Positions 61,239-64,000 of a DNA stretch of 64,000 nt are shown here, piece by piece. Location: assembly GCA_944391215.1 (NCBI GenBank), contig CALXSR010000015.1, positions 1 through 64,000 on the forward strand, read 5' to 3'. The first letter of the stretch is position 1; every line of letters starts with the position of its first letter. The position numbers and the translations under genes are program-made. This DNA is from an uncultured Clostridia bacterium (GTDB lineage: Bacteria > Bacillota > Dehalobacteriia > UBA4068 > CALXSR01). The notes beneath the pieces are model-generated. The model was not told the DNA's origin, did not search any database, and was given only the letters and a program-made list of their open reading frames with translations.

Positions 61239-61635
61239 CCTTTCTTTTTATATTTCTTATAAAAACTCAATTTAAAATTTTTGCAACTTTATAATATTGC
61301 GCAATTTGCACACGAAAAGATAAAAAAATAGTTTTTTAGCCTGCCTAAAAATAATATTTTTTCATCTAAAACTTATAAATATGCAATTCTTTTTCTATAT
61401 GAAACATGCTAAGCAATGCTTTTGCCTGCAGTTTTAAAAACATTAACCAAGTGCAATCAAAAAAATAGTTTTTGAAACTTATTTATTTTACCATGTTTAG
61501 GGTAAATTCGCAAGTTTTCTACCTTTTTTACCCTTGTTATTTTTCATCAAAAATGGATATTATAATTGACTTTTGTTTAAAAAATGCTAGTCTATAAATA
61601 TAGTATCTCTTCTAGAAAAACAAAGGAGGAAAAAA
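61239..61635. other. divergent intergenic region between nuoA and the ModE-like gene
   Basis: A 397-base AT-rich region without a coding frame. It should hold the nuo promoter and that of the regulator. A nearly identical repeat AAAAAAATAGTTTTT occurs at about 61322 and 61460, and an imperfect palindrome TTACC...GGGTAA at about 61490-61505. For the plus strand TTGACT (61567) with TATAAA near 61594 is a weak candidate. No clear promoter is visible for nuo. Confidence 0.5.
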
Positions 61636-62019
61636 ATGAAAAAACAAACCTCCCACACAGAAGAAGGACAAAACTGTCCTCTCACTTATTCTCTCCATTT
61701 AAAACTAAAAAAACAAGATGAAATATTTGGCCCTGGTATTATGCAATTATTATCAAATATTGAAGAAGACCATTCCCTAAATTCAGCTTGTGAAAAAATG
61801 AATATGGCTTATAGCAAAGGTTGGCGGATTATTAAAACCGCAGAAAAACAACTGGGTTTCCCTTTATTAGAAAGGAAAATAGGCGGCGTTTCCGGCGGCG
61901 GTTCAGAACTTACCCCTAAAGCGCGAGATTTGGTAGAACGGTTCTCGGCTTTTCAAACAAAGGTTTATCATTTAGCAGATCAAGCCTTTCAGGAACTTTT
62001 TCCCCAAGATCAATTTTAA
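61636..62019 (+). CDS. ModE-like winged-helix regulator (DNA-binding domain only)
   Basis: A 127-residue protein: residues about 20-110 form the LysR/ModE-type winged helix: LTYSLHLKLKKQDEIFGPGIMQLLSNIEEDHSLNSACEKMNMAYSKGWRIIKTAEKQLGFPLLERKIGGVSGGGSELTPKARDLVERFSAFQ. The molybdate-binding (Mop) domain of full ModE is absent, as in many Clostridia forms. RBS AAAGGAGG precedes the ATG. A role in molybdenum or respiratory genes is suggested by family, and divergence from nuo hints at control of complex I, but that is inference. Confidence 0.88.
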   Translation: MKKQTSHTEEGQNCPLTYSLHLKLKKQDEIFGPGIMQLLSNIEEDHSLNSACEKMNMAYSKGWRIIKTAEKQLGFPLLERKIGGVSGGGSELTPKARDLVERFSAFQTKVYHLADQAFQELFPQDQF

Positions 62020-62052
62020 TACATTTTCACAAATTGGCAAGACCAATTTTTT

Positions 62053-62080
62053 CCGCGCTTTTGGCGCGGTTTTTCTTTTC
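62053..62080 (+). terminator. intrinsic terminator after the ModE-like gene
   Basis: Stem CCGCGC (62053-62058) / GCGCGG (62064-62069) followed by TTTTTCTTTTC. It precedes the promoter of the two-component pair by 13 bases. Confidence 0.92.
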
Positions 62081-62082
62081 AT

Positions 62083-62111
62083 TTGTGAGTAAGCACAAAG
62101 CATGCTACAAT
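62083..62111 (+). promoter_or_regulatory. promoter of the VanR/VanS-like pair
   Basis: TTGTGA (62083-62088) and TACAAT (62106-62111) are 17 bases apart, 44 bases before the response regulator ATG. Several short direct repeats (AAGCAC/AAGCAT) lie between them. Confidence 0.7.
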
Positions 62112-62155
62112 AAAATAAGAATGCAAATTCTCAATTTATTAATGTAGGTGTTTTT

Positions 62156-62848
62156 ATGGAAACCAATATTTTAATTGTAGATGATGAACAAGAAATTGCC
62201 GATTTATTAGAACTATATTTAAAAAATGAAAATTACCGTGTCCATAAATTCTACAGCGCGTTACCAGCTTTACAATGCGTCAAAAGCCATGATATTGATT
62301 TAGCAATTTTGGATGTGATGCTACCGGAAATGGACGGCTTTACGCTTTGTAAAGAAATTCGCCAGGAATATCATTTTCCCATTATCATGCTTACCGCCAA
62401 AGTAGAAGACTATGATAAAATCACCGGTTTAACCATTGGAGCAGATGATTATATTACCAAACCCTTTAATCCCTTAGAAGTGATCGCACGGGTTAAAGCA
62501 CAACTGCGCCGCTATACCAAATACAATGAAAAAATCGGCAAGGAAAATGAAGATATTTTGGAGTTTTCCGGATTAAGCATCAACAATACCACCCATGAAT
62601 GCATCCTCTATGGAAAAGATTTGAGCTTAACGCCCATCGAATTTTCCATTTTATGGTTGCTCGCCAGTAATCGCGGGAAAGTTATCTCTTCTGAGGAATT
62701 ATTTGAACAAGTATGGGGGGAAAAATATCTTTATTCTAATAATACAGTTATGGTGCATATTCGTCATTTAAGAGAGAAAATGCATGAACCGCATCGCAAT
62801 CCCAAATTTATTAAAACTGTTTGGGGGGTTGGCTATAAAATTGAGTAA
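62156..62848 (+). CDS. OmpR/PhoB-family response regulator (VanR-like)
   Basis: A 230-residue regulator. The receiver domain (1-120) has ILIVDDEQEIADLLELYLKNENY, the phospho-acceptor Asp in LAILDVMLPEMDG (about 53), MLTAK and ADDYITKPFNPLEVIARVKAQLRR. The C-terminal winged helix (about 135-228) is LEFSGLSINNTTHECILYGKDLSLTPIEFSILWLLASNRGKVISSEELFEQVWGE. The closest familiar relatives are VanR-type regulators. No vanHAX genes follow in the window, so resistance function is not implied. Confidence 0.93.
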   Translation: METNILIVDDEQEIADLLELYLKNENYRVHKFYSALPALQCVKSHDIDLAILDVMLPEMDGFTLCKEIRQEYHFPIIMLTAKVEDYDKITGLTIGADDYITKPFNPLEVIARVKAQLRRYTKYNEKIGKENEDILEFSGLSINNTTHECILYGKDLSLTPIEFSILWLLASNRGKVISSEELFEQVWGEKYLYSNNTVMVHIRHLREKMHEPHRNPKFIKTVWGVGYKIE

Positions 62849-63938
62849 AGAAAATCCGCAATATTTAAGGAAATTAAAAAGTAAGCTTTTTTTAAAAATG
62901 ATATTCGCTTTTGTGATTGGTATTTTGGCCGCTTTTTTATTTTTATTGGCCCTAGACGGCATTTTAAACAACTTTTTGGCCGAAAGCATTTCCAGTATCA
63001 ACTATGGGCTTTACCTTTTCTTCGTAGCGCATAAACAAAGTTTTATGATGATTTTTGCCCTGCTCATTATTTTGTTAACCGTTTATTTTTCCATCAGCAA
63101 AACAGCCAATTATATTGACCTAATTGTACAAAGCATTGATAAAATTTTCCAAAAAGAAGAAGATTTAATTGAACTTCCCGATGATTTTAAGGAAGTCGAA
63201 AATAAATTAAATGGCATCAAATTTGATGCCCTGCGCAATGAACAAATTGCCAAAGATGCCGAAGCCAAAAAAAACGACTTATTGGTTTATTTAGCGCATG
63301 ATTTAAAAACCCCATTGACCTCTGTGATTGGTTATTTAACTTTGTTAAGAGAGGAACCGGATTTACCCGCTGAACAAAGACAAAAATATATCAATATTTC
63401 TTTAGAGAAATCAGAACGCCTAGAAGATTTAATCAATGAGTTTTTTGAAATTACCCGTTTCAATCTGCAAAATATTGTTTTAGAAAACAAACAAATTCAT
63501 TTGCATAAAATGTTAGATCAATTAGTGGACGAGTTTTACCCGTTGCTGGCTGAAAAGAATTTAAACTGTCAGCTGCATATGGAAGAGCAAATTACCATTC
63601 GCGGCGATGCGGACAAATTGGCTCGCGTTTTTGATAATCTTTTACGGAATGCCATTAACTATAGTTATGAAAACAGTGACATCGATATTTTCGTCAAAAA
63701 AGATGAAAATATGGTAGAACTAATTTTCCAAAACCAGGGCAACCCTATTCCGGAACATAAACTCAACACTATTTTTGAAAAATTTTTTCGCTTGGATACA
63801 GCCCGTTCCAGCAAAACAGGCGGCGCCGGATTAGGTTTAGCCATTGCCAAAGAAATCGTAGAATTGCATCATGGCAGTATCAAAGCGTATAGCAGCAGCG
63901 AATATACCAAATTCAGCATTTTGCTCCCTATAAAATAA
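62841..63938 (+). CDS. membrane sensor histidine kinase (VanS-like)
   Basis: A 365-residue kinase with two membrane helices (about 20-45 and 68-90) and a short extracellular loop. HisKA: LLVYLAHDLKTPLTSVIGYLTLLREEP (His about 155), then the ATPase domain with LLRNAINYS (N box), FRLDTARSSKTGGAGLGLAIAKEIVELHHG (F/G2). The start is taken as TTG at 62841 overlapping the regulator stop, because the longer frame to 62784 overlaps it by 65 bases. It phosphorylates the response regulator upstream. The stimulus is unknown. Confidence 0.88.
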   Translation: MSKENPQYLRKLKSKLFLKMIFAFVIGILAAFLFLLALDGILNNFLAESISSINYGLYLFFVAHKQSFMMIFALLIILLTVYFSISKTANYIDLIVQSIDKIFQKEEDLIELPDDFKEVENKLNGIKFDALRNEQIAKDAEAKKNDLLVYLAHDLKTPLTSVIGYLTLLREEPDLPAEQRQKYINISLEKSERLEDLINEFFEITRFNLQNIVLENKQIHLHKMLDQLVDEFYPLLAEKNLNCQLHMEEQITIRGDADKLARVFDNLLRNAINYSYENSDIDIFVKKDENMVELIFQNQGNPIPEHKLNTIFEKFFRLDTARSSKTGGAGLGLAIAKEIVELHHGSIKAYSSSEYTKFSILLPIK

Positions 63939-64000
63939 CAAAAATACAGTAGAATGATTTTGACAGAAAATGCAATATGAGACAGCATAAACTTATCCGA

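Noticed and set aside
62156-63938. Vancomycin resistance operon
   Set aside because: VanR/VanS-like regulators alone do not show resistance. No vanH, vanA/B or vanX genes are seen, and similar regulators occur widely in Clostridia.

Overview
This window comes from a strictly anaerobic, low-GC member of the Bacillota (Firmicutes), most likely a spore-forming Clostridia/Peptococcaceae-type bacterium. The evidence is a CIRCE-controlled groESL operon, a T-box leader, a BlaI/BlaR1-type pair, a GerM-like lipoprotein, an alr-mazF pair, the tsaE-tsaB-rimI-tsaD cluster, an Nfn-type transhydrogenase, and a complex I without its NADH-oxidising module. The species cannot be fixed from sequence alone.

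Layout. 1-8 kb (minus): tRNA-Arg and tRNA-Gly, xtp, rph, a GNAT enzyme, a three-SH3b cell-wall amidase, a GerM-like lipoprotein and an orphan TAXI binding protein. 6.5-9.9 kb: hisC, an ACT-domain protein and paaK, read together behind a promoter and a T-box leader. This looks like a small aromatic amino/aryl-acid operon. 10-12.4 kb: a Ser/Asn-rich small protein, a GIY-YIG-like protein, hpt and an anchored extracytoplasmic protein. 12.4-16.5 kb: a decayed efflux cassette. It holds a frameshifted tetR with two operators and an MFS gene that was split after codon 6 by a 2-kb element. The element carries a serine-recombinase remnant and an intact XRE regulator with two membrane proteins. 16.5-22.7 kb: groESL, cysK and cysE (divergent), trxA, a PAS histidine kinase and a folate-salvage enzyme. 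23-34 kb: t6A synthesis genes, a family-4 uracil-DNA glycosylase, a class-I amidotransferase-like hydrolase, a PadR/DUF1700 envelope module, mazF-alr-nnr-acpS, a phosphoesterase and small membrane proteins. 34-45 kb: a PduL-type phosphotransacylase, a B12-binding radical SAM protein, degV, thiN, a lipoprotein, a DcuC-like carrier, nfnBA, a copper-amine-oxidase-N protein and a CofE-like ligase. 45.9-48.3 kb: blaI-blaR1 behind three matching operators. 48.3-49.7 kb: DUF6323 and a broken DUF6179 gene. 49.9-61.2 kb: a 12-gene nuo operon in the order A-B-C-D-H-I-J-K-L-M-N-M2. 61.6-64 kb: a ModE-like regulator and a VanR/VanS-like two-component system.

How the genes work together. The nuo operon encodes the quinone-reductase and proton-pumping parts of complex I without NuoEFG. 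Electrons probably enter from reduced ferredoxin or an unknown partner at NuoI. NfnAB would balance ferredoxin, NADH and NADPH. HisC, PaaK and the ACT protein could transaminate and then CoA-activate aromatic acids under control of tRNA charging. The decayed tetR/MFS and DUF6179 genes contain nonsense mutations as well as one-base losses in homopolymers, so they look like true pseudogenes, although sequencing error cannot be excluded for single indels.

No CRISPR array, rRNA operon or intact transposase was found. The most distinctive items are the T-box-controlled paaK-ACT-hisC operon, the small element inside the MFS gene, the triple BlaI-type operator array, the complex I with two NuoM subunits, and a self-contained promoter-hairpin unit at 49.77-49.86 kb.
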